A stretch of 64,000 nt of DNA. It comes from Variovorax paradoxus (lineage in GTDB: Bacteria; Pseudomonadota; Gammaproteobacteria; Burkholderiales; Burkholderiaceae_C). The stretch spans positions 1-64,000 of the forward strand of contig NZ_JAGGNU010000018.1 in the NCBI RefSeq assembly GCF_018614915.1, read 5' to 3'. The notes beneath the pieces were generated by a model. That model saw only the letters and a list, made by a program, of their open reading frames with translations, was not told the origin of the DNA and did not search any database. The position numbers and the translations under genes were made by a program. Shown here piece by piece: positions 31,635 through 39,971 of this stretch (its first letter is position 1; each line of letters opens with the position of its first letter).

Positions 31635-31646
31635 GCCCCCATTGTC

Positions 31647-33506
31647 TCAGCCGGCCGTGCGCGCCCAGATGGGCCCGAAGGCCTGCCGCTCGATCTCCGC
31701 GAGGGTCGGAGAATGCCCGGCCCAAAGCACCAGCGCCGCACCGGGCAGGCTCAAGGTCTGCTCGAGCTGGCGGCACAGATTCCAGCGCTCCTCGTCGGAC
31801 AGCCCGGGCAGCTCGACGAAAACGACGTAGGCACGGCGCCAGGGGAATTCGCGCAGGGTTTTGCATACCAGCCAGGCCCGTGAGATCGGGCTGCAGCGAA
31901 CCAGGTCGGCGCGCAATTCGCCAACTTCGAACTCGCTCAGATCGTGCCGTGCGATCTGGCTGAAGAAGGGCGTGCTGGTGATTTCCTCCCAGGCGCGCTG
32001 CTCGGCTGCCTCGGCTGTCCTGGCGCGTTCGCGCCACAGCTTGAGCGCCGGCTCGTCGTGCGGCCCGGCATCGGGGTCCTGGAGCAGTGCGACGGCGGTC
32101 TGGGCGGCCCACCAGCGGCTTGCCGTGCTCGAGGCATGCAAGCGCTCCAGCACCGCGAGGCGCCCGGCACGGTCCTTGGCGGGCAGCGTCTGCGCCAGGC
32201 CGCGCAGCGCGCCCGCATGGTCGGGCGTGATCTGCAGCGCGCGCTCGTAGCGGCCGCGCACATCGGCGCCGGCCTTGATGCGGCGCTCGCAGTCGGCCCA
32301 CTCGACCATCTCGTCGGCGTTGTTGCGTCCGGCGCTGTAGGCCAATGCGGCGACGCGCTCCCGCACGCGTGCGAGGTACGCGTGGTGCTGCTTCCAGTCG
32401 CTCGCATGCGTACGGCACCACTCCCCATCGAAGTACGCGATCCATTTGGCCTTGTCGGCCAGCAGGTCGAGCGCCGACTTCGCCGACCAGACCGGCAACG
32501 CGGCCTTCTCATCGAGGGCTTCGAGCCGGTCGCGCAGCACCGGATGGGTGTCGTCGACGTCGCTCACGCGGCGCATCGCACTGCGCAGCGCCTCGCGCGC
32601 GAGATCGGGAGCGACGGGAGCGCCGAGCTGCGTTTCCATCGCCGAGAAGGGGCCGGCCGGCAACGGCTGCTGCGCTGCACGCGCCCAATGCCCCGACCAG
32701 AAGGCATCTGCATACCAGGTGCTCTTGACGGCGATCTCGGTCAATGCGGCGGCGGCCACGTCGGGCCCGAGCAGGCGCGCCGAGATGCGGTCGGCCTCGT
32801 ACTCGTCCTGCCGCGCCAGCGCAAAGGTCTTGGCTGCGAAGCGCGGGAAGTACCAGCGGAAGAAGGCCTGCGACGCCAGCGCCATCACGCTTTCGTCGTT
32901 CTGCAGACTGGCGTCGAGCTTGAGCCAGGATAGGCGCGTGCGATAGATCCAGGCACTCAGCTTGCCGTGATTCCCGCGCAGGTGCCCGTACTCGTGCGCC
33001 AGCACCGACAGCAGGCGGCGCCGGTCCAGCGCCATCAGGAGCGGCAGCCCCACGCTCAGGTAGTTGACCGCGCCGCCGAAGAGGCCGAAGCGCGGCAGCT
33101 GGCGAATGCTGGCATTGAATTCGTTGTCAAGGTAGACATGGTGGACCGGGGGGCCATCGACCTTCTGCCGGATACGCTCCAGCGCCTCGAAAAGCGCCGG
33201 CGCATCCTCGCGCGCCAGCTGCACGCCCTCGGGTTCGTCGAAGCGCACCCACAGCGCGCGCAGCGTGGCCCAAAGCAGGCCGAGCGCAAAAACCAGAAGC
33301 CATCCGCGCGTGAAATTATTGAAGCGCCCATGCCCCAACGACGCGACGATCCAGACGATGATGCCGACTGCCAGCGCCAGGCATGCGATCACCCATAAGT
33401 AGCCCAGTGCGGCGAACGCGGCAACGCCGCGCCGGTAGCCGTTGCTGTCATCGGCGCTGGCATGCTCGCTCAGTCGAACGAGATGAACAAAATCGGCGCG
33501 ATCCAT
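31647..33506 (-). CDS. membrane-anchored M48 metallopeptidase with long C-terminal region
   Basis: A 619-residue zinc peptidase. Two membrane segments (about residues 32-55 and 68-88) precede the catalytic domain. The zinc site is HEYGH at 171-175, with the third ligand in DEYEAD (234-239). Residues about 340-619 form an extra soluble domain rich in Ala, Arg and Trp, with a TPR-like stretch (RYERALQITPDHAGALRGLA). HtpX and Ste24 lack this. It may act in membrane protein turnover. It is first in a unit with the RsmB-like gene. Confidence 0.85.
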   Translation of the reverse strand: MDRADFVHLVRLSEHASADDSNGYRRGVAAFAALGYLWVIACLALAVGIIVWIVASLGHGRFNNFTRGWLLVFALGLLWATLRALWVRFDEPEGVQLAREDAPALFEALERIRQKVDGPPVHHVYLDNEFNASIRQLPRFGLFGGAVNYLSVGLPLLMALDRRRLLSVLAHEYGHLRGNHGKLSAWIYRTRLSWLKLDASLQNDESVMALASQAFFRWYFPRFAAKTFALARQDEYEADRISARLLGPDVAAAALTEIAVKSTWYADAFWSGHWARAAQQPLPAGPFSAMETQLGAPVAPDLAREALRSAMRRVSDVDDTHPVLRDRLEALDEKAALPVWSAKSALDLLADKAKWIAYFDGEWCRTHASDWKQHHAYLARVRERVAALAYSAGRNNADEMVEWADCERRIKAGADVRGRYERALQITPDHAGALRGLAQTLPAKDRAGRLAVLERLHASSTASRWWAAQTAVALLQDPDAGPHDEPALKLWRERARTAEAAEQRAWEEITSTPFFSQIARHDLSEFEVGELRADLVRCSPISRAWLVCKTLREFPWRRAYVVFVELPGLSDEERWNLCRQLEQTLSLPGAALVLWAGHSPTLAEIERQAFGPIWARTAG

Positions 33507-33541
33507 CTCGACCTTTCAACCTGTTGAAGAAAACCACCAAC

Positions 33542-33778
33542 GTGACCGACGACGACCTGCCGCCCCTGATCGAAACCCCGCCGGGCCGCTACCGCCACTA
33601 CAAGGGCGGCGAATACGAAGTGTTGGGCACCGTGCGCCACAGCGAAACGCTGGAGCCGATGACCCTCTATCGAGCGCTCTATGGCGCGCGTGGGTTGTGG
33701 GTGCGACCGGCAGCCATGTTCGGCGAGAGCGTGGAGATCGACGGCTTGCCACGTTTGCGTTTCGCCAGGGTCGACTAG
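33542..33778 (+). CDS. DUF1653 family protein
   Basis: A 78-residue protein of the DUF1653 family, known by GRYRHYKGGEYEVLGTVRHSE and YRALYG. The family is small and cytoplasmic, of unknown function. Starting at GTG 33542 gives TDDDLPPLIETPPG; a TTG at 33524 is another possibility. Neither has a clear ribosome site. It is divergent from the M48 gene, only 35 bp away. Confidence 0.85.
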   Translation: MTDDDLPPLIETPPGRYRHYKGGEYEVLGTVRHSETLEPMTLYRALYGARGLWVRPAAMFGESVEIDGLPRLRFARVD

Positions 33779-33910
33779 AAAACGGCCTTCAGCCGCAATG
33801 CACCGCTGAATTCCATCGTGACGACCTGATTGGGCAGCGGCAGTAGCACGGACGGCAACAGACGGCGGCTTCTCACAAGCGATTCTCCAAACGCGAAAAG
33901 CCGGATTGTG

Positions 33911-34495
33911 TCATTTTGTTTCACCAAGCCAACCGGCAATGGCTTGGGGGTAAACCCTGTGTTCCTGGGCCAGCACACGGGCTGAAAGCGTTTCGGCCGT
34001 GTCATCGGGCAGGACCGGCACCACCGCCTGCGCGAGGATCGGCCCATGGTCGAGCTCGACAGTCACCTGGTGCACCGTCACGCCCGCCACACGGCAGCCC
34101 GCTTCGATCGCGCGCCGGTGGGTGTGAAGCCCCGGAAAGGCCGGCAGCAGCGAAGGATGGATGTTGAGCAGCCGACCTTCGTAGCGGGCCACGAAGCCGG
34201 GCGTGAGGATGCGCATGAATCCGGCCAGCACGACCAGCGCCGGCGCATGCGCATCGATGGCATCGGCCAGCGCTGCATCGAAGGCCTCGCGGGTGGCGAA
34301 ATCCTGGTGCGGAACCACCGCGGTCGCGATGCCCTGCGCCTGCGCCAGCGCGAGACCGGGCGCTCCCGCCTTGTTGCTGATGACCGCAGCGACGCGCGCA
34401 CCGAAGCGCTGGGACCAGCGATCATGCGCGGCGGCCTGCACGATCGCCGCCATGTTGGAGCCGCTGCCGGAGATCAGGATCACGATGTTCTTCAT
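33911..34495 (-). CDS. purN: phosphoribosylglycinamide formyltransferase (GART)
   Basis: A 194-residue enzyme of purine synthesis that transfers a formyl group from 10-formyl-THF to GAR. The phosphate loop is LISGSGSNM at residues 7-15. The catalytic residues are in LNIHPSLLPAFPG (Asn and His) and ELDHGPIL (Asp). Length is normal. It is divergent from the first acyl-CoA dehydrogenase gene with 142 bp between starts. Downstream, 132 bp to the DUF1653 stop hold no supported gene. Confidence 0.96.
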   Translation of the reverse strand: MKNIVILISGSGSNMAAIVQAAAHDRWSQRFGARVAAVISNKAGAPGLALAQAQGIATAVVPHQDFATREAFDAALADAIDAHAPALVVLAGFMRILTPGFVARYEGRLLNIHPSLLPAFPGLHTHRRAIEAGCRVAGVTVHQVTVELDHGPILAQAVVPVLPDDTAETLSARVLAQEHRVYPQAIAGWLGETK

Positions 34496-34560
34496 GGGAG
34501 GCGGGATTATCTGTGCTGGTTTCCACCGATTCGATTTGTCGCGGCGCGGACACCGTCGAC

Positions 34561-34576
34561 TAGCACGACCGTGCTA
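34561..34576. promoter_or_regulatory. inverted repeat operator candidate upstream of the acyl-CoA dehydrogenase operon
   Basis: TAGCACG-AC-CGTGCTA, a perfect 7-bp inverted repeat around two bases, lies 61 bp before the dehydrogenase ATG and 65 bp before the purN start. The shape fits a dimeric TetR-type repressor, as often controls fatty-acid degradation genes. No such regulator is encoded in the window. Confidence 0.55.
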
Positions 34577-34637
34577 AAACCAAACGCTCCGACAGACGCG
34601 CCGCCCCGCGGCGCTCGATCAACACAGCGAGGCACGC

Positions 34638-35831
34638 ATGGATTTGAGCTTCACGCCCGAAGAACAGAAGTTCCGCGAAGAGATTCGCGCCTGGGTCAAA
34701 GACAACCTTCCCCAAGACATCTCCCACAAGGTGCACAACGCGCTGGAACTCACACGCGAGGATCTGCAGCGCTGGGCCAAGATCCTCGGCAAGAAGGGCT
34801 GGCTGGGCTATGGCTGGCCGACCGAATTCGGCGGCCCCGGCTGGACCGCGGTGCAGAAGCACCTGTTCGAAGAAGAAACGGCCCTGGCCGGTGCGCCGCG
34901 CATCATCCCCTTCGGTCCCGTCATGGTGGCGCCGGTGATCCAGGCCTTCGGCAACGCCGAACAGCAAAAGCGCTTCCTGCCCGGCATCGCCAGCGGCGAG
35001 GTCTGGTGGAGCCAAGGCTACAGCGAGCCCGGCTCCGGCTCCGACCTCGCTTCGGTGAAGACCAAGGCACAACTCGTGAAGGACGGAAAGGGCGACCACT
35101 ACATCGTCAATGGCCAGAAGACCTGGACCACGCTCGGCCAGTACGGCGAATGTATCTTCTGCCTGGTGCGCACCAGCAACGAAGGCAAGCCGCAGACCGG
35201 CATCAGCTTTCTCCTGATCGACATGAAGTCGCCCGGCGTGACGGTGCGGCCGATCAAGCTGCTCGACGGCAGCCACGAGGTCAACGAGGTCTGGTTCGAC
35301 AATGTCGAGGTGCCGGCCGAGAACCTCATCGGCGAAGAGAACAAGGGCTGGACCTACGCCAAGCACCTGCTCTCGCACGAGCGCACTAACATCGCCGACG
35401 CCAACCGCGCCAAGCGCGAACTGGAGCGCCTGAAGCGCATCGCCAAGCGCGAGGGCGTGTGGGAAGACCAGCGCTTCCGCGACGAGATCGCGAAGCTCGA
35501 AGTCGACGTGATTGCCCTCGAGATGCTGGTGCTGCGCGTACTCTCGGCGGCCACCTCGGGCAAGAACTCGCTCGACATTGCTGGCCTGCTCAAGATCAAG
35601 GGCAGTGAAATCCAGCAGCGGTATTCCGAACTCATGATGCTGGCGGCCGGTCCTTTTGCGCTGCCGCTCATCCGCGAAGCGATGGCAGCCGGCTGGCAGG
35701 GCGACTTCCCCGGCGGGCACCCGGAAGCAGCGCCGCTCGCGACGACCTACTTCAACATGCGCAAGACCACCATCTACGGCGGCAGCAACGAAGTGCAACG
35801 CAACATCGTCGCCCAGACCGTCCTGGGCTGA
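34638..35831 (+). CDS. acyl-CoA dehydrogenase, PimC-like (large) subunit
   Basis: A 397-residue FAD enzyme of acyl-CoA beta-oxidation. The FAD/substrate motif is YSEPGSGSDLASV near residue 130, and the C-terminal IYGGSNEVQRNIVAQ is the CoA/FAD contact of the family. It is paired with a shorter dehydrogenase 23 bp downstream. This order and these lengths match the pimeloyl-CoA dehydrogenase subunits PimC and PimD of Rhodopseudomonas and related heteromeric enzymes. The exact acyl substrate (dicarboxylic, side-chain or long-chain acyl-CoA) is unproven. Confidence 0.9.
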   Translation: MDLSFTPEEQKFREEIRAWVKDNLPQDISHKVHNALELTREDLQRWAKILGKKGWLGYGWPTEFGGPGWTAVQKHLFEEETALAGAPRIIPFGPVMVAPVIQAFGNAEQQKRFLPGIASGEVWWSQGYSEPGSGSDLASVKTKAQLVKDGKGDHYIVNGQKTWTTLGQYGECIFCLVRTSNEGKPQTGISFLLIDMKSPGVTVRPIKLLDGSHEVNEVWFDNVEVPAENLIGEENKGWTYAKHLLSHERTNIADANRAKRELERLKRIAKREGVWEDQRFRDEIAKLEVDVIALEMLVLRVLSAATSGKNSLDIAGLLKIKGSEIQQRYSELMMLAAGPFALPLIREAMAAGWQGDFPGGHPEAAPLATTYFNMRKTTIYGGSNEVQRNIVAQTVLG

Positions 35832-35854
35832 GCGCAGGCACCAAGGATCAAGAC

Positions 35855-36970
35855 ATGGACTTCAATTTCAGCGATGACCAGCAACAGCTTCGCGACGCCG
35901 TCGCCAAGTGGGTCGAAAAAGGCTACGGTTTCGAGCGCCGCCGCGCCACCGAAGCCGCCGGCGGCTTCTCGCGCGAAGCGTGGGACGAACTGGCCGAACT
36001 CGGCCTCGGCGGTCTCTACATTCCCGAAGACGAAGGCGGCCTCGGCATGGGGCCGGTCGAAGGCATGGTCGTGATGGAAGAGCTGGGCCGCGGCATCGTG
36101 CTGGAGCCGCTGGCCCAATCCTTCATTGCCGGCGCCGTGCTCGCGGGCCATGCCGACGAGGACACCAAGGACAGCTGGCTGCCCCGGATCGCGGGCGGGC
36201 AGGCCCTGGTCGTGCTCGCGCACCAGGAACGCAAGGCGCGCTACCGGCTCGACGCGTGCGAGGCCACGGCGATGAAGGACGGCGACCGCTATCGCCTGAG
36301 CGGCAGCAAGAGCGTGGTACCGGCCGGCGACGAGGCCGACGCCTTCATCGTTCCCGCCCAGCTGGACGGCAAGATCGCCCTCTTCCTCGTCCCGCGCTCG
36401 GAAGACGGTGTGGTCGCACGCGGCTATGGCACGCAGGACGGCAGCCGCGCCGCCGAAATCGTGTTCGACAAGGCCGCCGCCACGCTGATCGAGAAGGACG
36501 GCCTGCCCACGCTCGAACATGCGGTCGACATCGGCATCGCCGCCGCTTGCGCCGAGGCCGTGGGCGTGATGGACAAGACGCTCGCACTCACGGTCGAGTA
36601 CATGAACACGCGCAAGCAGTTCGGCGTGGCAATCGCGAGCTTCCAGGCCCTGCGCCACCGCGTGGCCGACATGAAGATGCAGCTCGAACTGGCGCGCTCC
36701 ATGAGCTACTACGCGACGCTGAAGCTCAACGCGCCGGCCGCCGAACGCCGCCAGGCCGCGGCGCGCGCCAAGTACCAGCTGGGCGTGTCGATGCGCTTCG
36801 TCGGCCAGCAATCGGTCCAGTTGCACGGCGGCATCGGCGTGACCGACGAGTACATCGGGAGCCACTACTTCCGCAAGCTGACGCAGCTGGAGATGAGCTT
36901 CGGCGATACGCTGCACCACCTCGGCGAGGTATCGTCGCGCATGCAGGACAGCGCCGGCGTCTTCGCCTGA
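35855..36970 (+). CDS. acyl-CoA dehydrogenase, PimD-like (small) subunit
   Basis: A 371-residue partner of the upstream dehydrogenase, 23 bp after it. It has the N-terminal helical domain (FSDDQQQLRDAVAKW), the central beta domain and the C-terminal helical domain with YMNTRKQFGVAIASFQALRH and LHGGIGVTDEY. It is more divergent in the FAD-adenine loop than the first subunit, as expected if one chain of a heteromer has lost the catalytic function. A strong terminator follows. Confidence 0.9.
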   Translation: MDFNFSDDQQQLRDAVAKWVEKGYGFERRRATEAAGGFSREAWDELAELGLGGLYIPEDEGGLGMGPVEGMVVMEELGRGIVLEPLAQSFIAGAVLAGHADEDTKDSWLPRIAGGQALVVLAHQERKARYRLDACEATAMKDGDRYRLSGSKSVVPAGDEADAFIVPAQLDGKIALFLVPRSEDGVVARGYGTQDGSRAAEIVFDKAAATLIEKDGLPTLEHAVDIGIAAACAEAVGVMDKTLALTVEYMNTRKQFGVAIASFQALRHRVADMKMQLELARSMSYYATLKLNAPAAERRQAAARAKYQLGVSMRFVGQQSVQLHGGIGVTDEYIGSHYFRKLTQLEMSFGDTLHHLGEVSSRMQDSAGVFA

Positions 36971-37001
36971 CACACGAAGCTGCTATTTTTCAGATGGCAC
37001 C

Positions 37002-37040
37002 GCGCCCGCCAGCCCTGCGCTCGCGGGCGCTTTTGTTTTT
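37002..37040 (+). terminator. rho-independent terminator after the acyl-CoA dehydrogenase pair
   Basis: An 8-bp GC stem (GCGCCCGC with GCGGGCGC, 13-base loop) is followed by TTTTGTTTTT. It separates the dehydrogenase pair from the lipoprotein hydrolase gene, so the latter needs its own promoter or read-through. Confidence 0.8.
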
Positions 37041-37064
37041 CTCTTTGGTAACGGAGCTTGGCCC

Positions 37065-38444
37065 ATGCACACTCGCCGTCATCTGATCGCCCTCTGCCTC
37101 GCCACGACCATGCTCGCCGCCTGCAACACCGCGCCGCTTTCCAGCGAAAGGCCGCCGATCGTCTTCATGCACGGCAACGGCGACTCGGCAGCGCTTTGGC
37201 AGACGACGCTGTGGCGCTTCGAATCGAATGGCTGGCCGCGCGAGCGGCTCTTCACCGTCGACCAGCCCTTTCCGCTGGCGCGCGACGACGACACGGTGGC
37301 GCAGCCGGGGCGCAGCTCCACCGCGGAGTCGATGGCCTTCCTGAAGGCGGAGGTCGAGCGCGTGCTGAAGGCCACGGGCGCCAGCAAGGTCGTCCTGATC
37401 GGCAACTCGCGCGGCGGCAACACGATCCGCAACTACGTGCAGAACGGCGGCGGCGACCGCGTCGTGAGCCACGTCGTGCTGGGCGGCAATCCGGCGCACG
37501 GCATCTGGGCAGTCAAGGGGCTGCGCGAACGCAGCGAGTTCTCCGGCCTGAGCCCGTTCATGCAGCAGCTCAACGCGCCGAAGAACCCGGCCGGAGATGA
37601 AGTCGCGCCGGGCGTGAAGTGGCTGACCGTGCGCTCCGACAACAACGACAAGTACGCCCAGCCCGACGGCGTTTGGATCGGGGCCAAGGGCACGCCGACG
37701 AACATCGGCTTCGACGGGCCGGCGCTGAAGGGTGCGACCAACGTGGCGCTGCCTCGCGTCGACCATCGTGAGACTTCGTTCTCGCCGCCCGCTTTCGATG
37801 CGGGCTGGCGTTTTCTGACCGGAGAAGCGCCACGCACGCTGCAGCCCCTGGCCGAATCCTCGATCACTCTGTCGGGCAAGGTCACCGGTCTCGGCCTCGA
37901 TCCGCTCGATCCGGCGAGCGGAAGCTTCGTCAACAACCTGCCGCTGCCGGGCGCCAGGCTCTCGATTTTCGCGGTCGAGGCGGCGACCGGCGCGCGTCGC
38001 GGCGCAGCCGCATGGGAGCAGATCATCGCGCAGGACGGCCGCTGGGGCCCCTTCCATGCACAACCGGCCGCGGCCTATGAGTTCGTGTTGAGCGCGCCGG
38101 GCTATGCCACCACGCACATCTACCGCAGCCCCTTCCTGCGTTCGAGCGCCGTGGTGCAGTTGCGGCCCGAGCGCATCGCCGAAGCCGATCGGGATGCGAA
38201 GGCCCTCCTCATCTTCACGCGGCCGCGCGGCTATTTCGACGCCCAGCGCGACACCATGCGTTTCGACAGCCAGAACCCGCTGCCCGGCGTGCCGCCGCAG
38301 GGCGCCGGCGTGTCGAGCTCGAAGATCAAGCTCGCCAGCGACGCGCAGCGCAGCGTCGCGGCCGAGTTCAACGGCGAACGCGTGGCCGGCCAGAGCTGGC
38401 CAGCGGCGCAAGGCCATGTCAGCGTGCTCGAGCTGACCTACTGA
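37065..38444 (+). CDS. alpha/beta hydrolase lipoprotein
   Basis: A 459-residue protein with a lipoprotein signal: positive start, hydrophobic core and lipobox LAAC (Cys near residue 20). The fold begins PIVFMHGNGDSAALW, and the nucleophile elbow is LIGNSRGGN near residue 111. After about residue 265 there are beta-rich segments that recall Greek-key or carboxypeptidase-regulatory domains (GARLSIFAVEAATGARR). It could be an ester or polyester hydrolase on the outer membrane. An ECHDC3-like gene lies 11 bp downstream. The substrate is unknown. Confidence 0.8.
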   Translation: MHTRRHLIALCLATTMLAACNTAPLSSERPPIVFMHGNGDSAALWQTTLWRFESNGWPRERLFTVDQPFPLARDDDTVAQPGRSSTAESMAFLKAEVERVLKATGASKVVLIGNSRGGNTIRNYVQNGGGDRVVSHVVLGGNPAHGIWAVKGLRERSEFSGLSPFMQQLNAPKNPAGDEVAPGVKWLTVRSDNNDKYAQPDGVWIGAKGTPTNIGFDGPALKGATNVALPRVDHRETSFSPPAFDAGWRFLTGEAPRTLQPLAESSITLSGKVTGLGLDPLDPASGSFVNNLPLPGARLSIFAVEAATGARRGAAAWEQIIAQDGRWGPFHAQPAAAYEFVLSAPGYATTHIYRSPFLRSSAVVQLRPERIAEADRDAKALLIFTRPRGYFDAQRDTMRFDSQNPLPGVPPQGAGVSSSKIKLASDAQRSVAAEFNGERVAGQSWPAAQGHVSVLELTY

Positions 38445-38455
38445 AAGGGCAGGCC

Positions 38456-39241
38456 ATGAATGCTTCCGCCGACCCTCTGGTGCTGCGTTCGCGCGACCCG
38501 CGTGGCCTCGTCACGCTGACCTTGAACCGGCCGCAGTCCTTCAATGCGCTGTCAGAGGAAATGCTCGCAGCCCTTGACGGAGAACTCGCCGCAATTGCCG
38601 CGGACGACGCTGTGCGTTGCGTGGTGCTCGCCGGTGCAGGCAAGGCTTTTTGTGCCGGACACGACTTGAAGCAGATGCGGGAGAAGCTCTCGCTCGACTA
38701 CTGCGAAGAGCTCTTCGGCCGATGCAGCGCCATGATGCTGGCCATCCAGCGCCTACCGGTGCCGGTGATCGCGCGCGTGCACGGCATCGCGACTGCGGCG
38801 GGCTGCCAGCTCGTCGCCGTCTGCGACCTGGCGGTGGCTGCGAGCGACGCGCGCTTTGCCGCGAGCGGCATCAACGTCGGCCTCTTCTGTTCGACGCCCA
38901 GCGTCACGCTGTCGCGCAACCTGGGGCGCAAGGCCGCCTTCGAGATGCTGGTGACCGGCGATTTCATCAGCGCCGGCGAAGCGCTCGCCAAGGGCCTGGT
39001 CAACCGCGTCGCCGCGCCCGAGGCACTGGATGACGAGATCGAGCCTCTGGTCGCGAGCATCGTTGCCAAGCCCAGAGCCGCCGTGGCGCTGGGCAAGGCC
39101 CTGTTCTATCGCCAGCTCGAGATCGGCATCGAAGCGGCCCTGGCCGATGCGAGCCAGACCATGGCCTGCAACATGATGGAGGGATGCGCGCAGGAAGGCG
39201 TGCAGGCCTTCATCGAGAAGCGGCCGCCTGCCTGGCGCTAG
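38456..39241 (+). CDS. enoyl-CoA hydratase/isomerase homologue (ECHDC3-like)
   Basis: A 261-residue crotonase-fold protein. The oxyanion-hole segments GAGKAFCAGHDL and IATAAGCQLVAVCD are present. The two catalytic Glu positions of true hydratases are not: the region reads RFAASGINVGLFCSTPSVTLSR, the pattern of the ECHDC3 group, whose activity is uncertain. It therefore may not hydrate enoyl-CoA. It is 11 bp after the lipoprotein hydrolase gene and 8 bp from the convergent HNH gene. Confidence 0.85.
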   Translation: MNASADPLVLRSRDPRGLVTLTLNRPQSFNALSEEMLAALDGELAAIAADDAVRCVVLAGAGKAFCAGHDLKQMREKLSLDYCEELFGRCSAMMLAIQRLPVPVIARVHGIATAAGCQLVAVCDLAVAASDARFAASGINVGLFCSTPSVTLSRNLGRKAAFEMLVTGDFISAGEALAKGLVNRVAAPEALDDEIEPLVASIVAKPRAAVALGKALFYRQLEIGIEAALADASQTMACNMMEGCAQEGVQAFIEKRPPAWR

Positions 39242-39249
39242 CTGGCCGG

Positions 39250-39807
39250 CTAGCCGTGCAGCCGCGAACTGTGCGGCAGGTGCGCCATCAGGAACTCCAT
39301 CTGGTCCGCCAGGATGCGGCGGTTGCGCAGGATGAAGTCTTCCCACAGGCTGGGAACGTAAGGCGCGTAGAGCAGCGGCATGTTGGCCTGCTCCGGCGTG
39401 CGGCTGCTCTTGCGGTGGTTGCACGGCTTGCAGGCCGTGACCACGTTCATCCATGTGTCGATGCCGTTCTGCGCGAACGGGATGATGTGCTCGCGCGTGA
39501 GTTCTTCCTCGTGGAAGTGGCCGCCGCAGTAGGCGCAGATGTTGCGGTCGCGCGAGAACAGCTTGCTGTTGGTGAGGCCGGGGCGCTGCGTGAAGGGATT
39601 GATGCGCGGCACGCCCTTGGTGCCGATGATGCTGTTGACCGCGATTTGCGACTGCTCGCCCGTGACGGCGTTGTGGCCCCCGCGAAACAACGCGACCTGT
39701 GCGCCGACTTCCCAGCGCACTTCGTCCGCCGCGTAGTGGATCACCGCCTGTTCGAGCGAAATCCACGATTGGGGCAGCCCTTGGGCCGACAGCTTCAAGA
39801 CCTTCAC
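39250..39807 (-). CDS. HNH endonuclease domain protein
   Basis: A 185-residue protein with an HNH nuclease motif: CAYC at 91-94, EHIIP with His107, and CKPCNHRK at 126-133 (zinc Cys pair plus the Asn-His). The N-terminal 80 residues are of unknown fold. The start is GTG at 39807, with AGGAGG six bases before it; the adjacent GTG at 39810 is too close. Stand-alone HNH proteins like this are widespread in Burkholderiales, with no proven role. It is divergent from ribF with 164 bp between. Confidence 0.85.
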   Translation of the reverse strand: MKVLKLSAQGLPQSWISLEQAVIHYAADEVRWEVGAQVALFRGGHNAVTGEQSQIAVNSIIGTKGVPRINPFTQRPGLTNSKLFSRDRNICAYCGGHFHEEELTREHIIPFAQNGIDTWMNVVTACKPCNHRKSSRTPEQANMPLLYAPYVPSLWEDFILRNRRILADQMEFLMAHLPHSSRLHG

Positions 39808-39971
39808 CACACGCCTCCTCAGCAAAGAAGAACCACGGAAAGACCAGGCCATCACGCCAGCCGAGCGGCTTGCGGACGACGCACTGCGTCACAATATACC
39901 GGCTTTGTGACAAAAAGCCCTGAATGTGCCCATTCGGCGGGCGCAAAGTGCTATCAAAAAGATATCAACCC

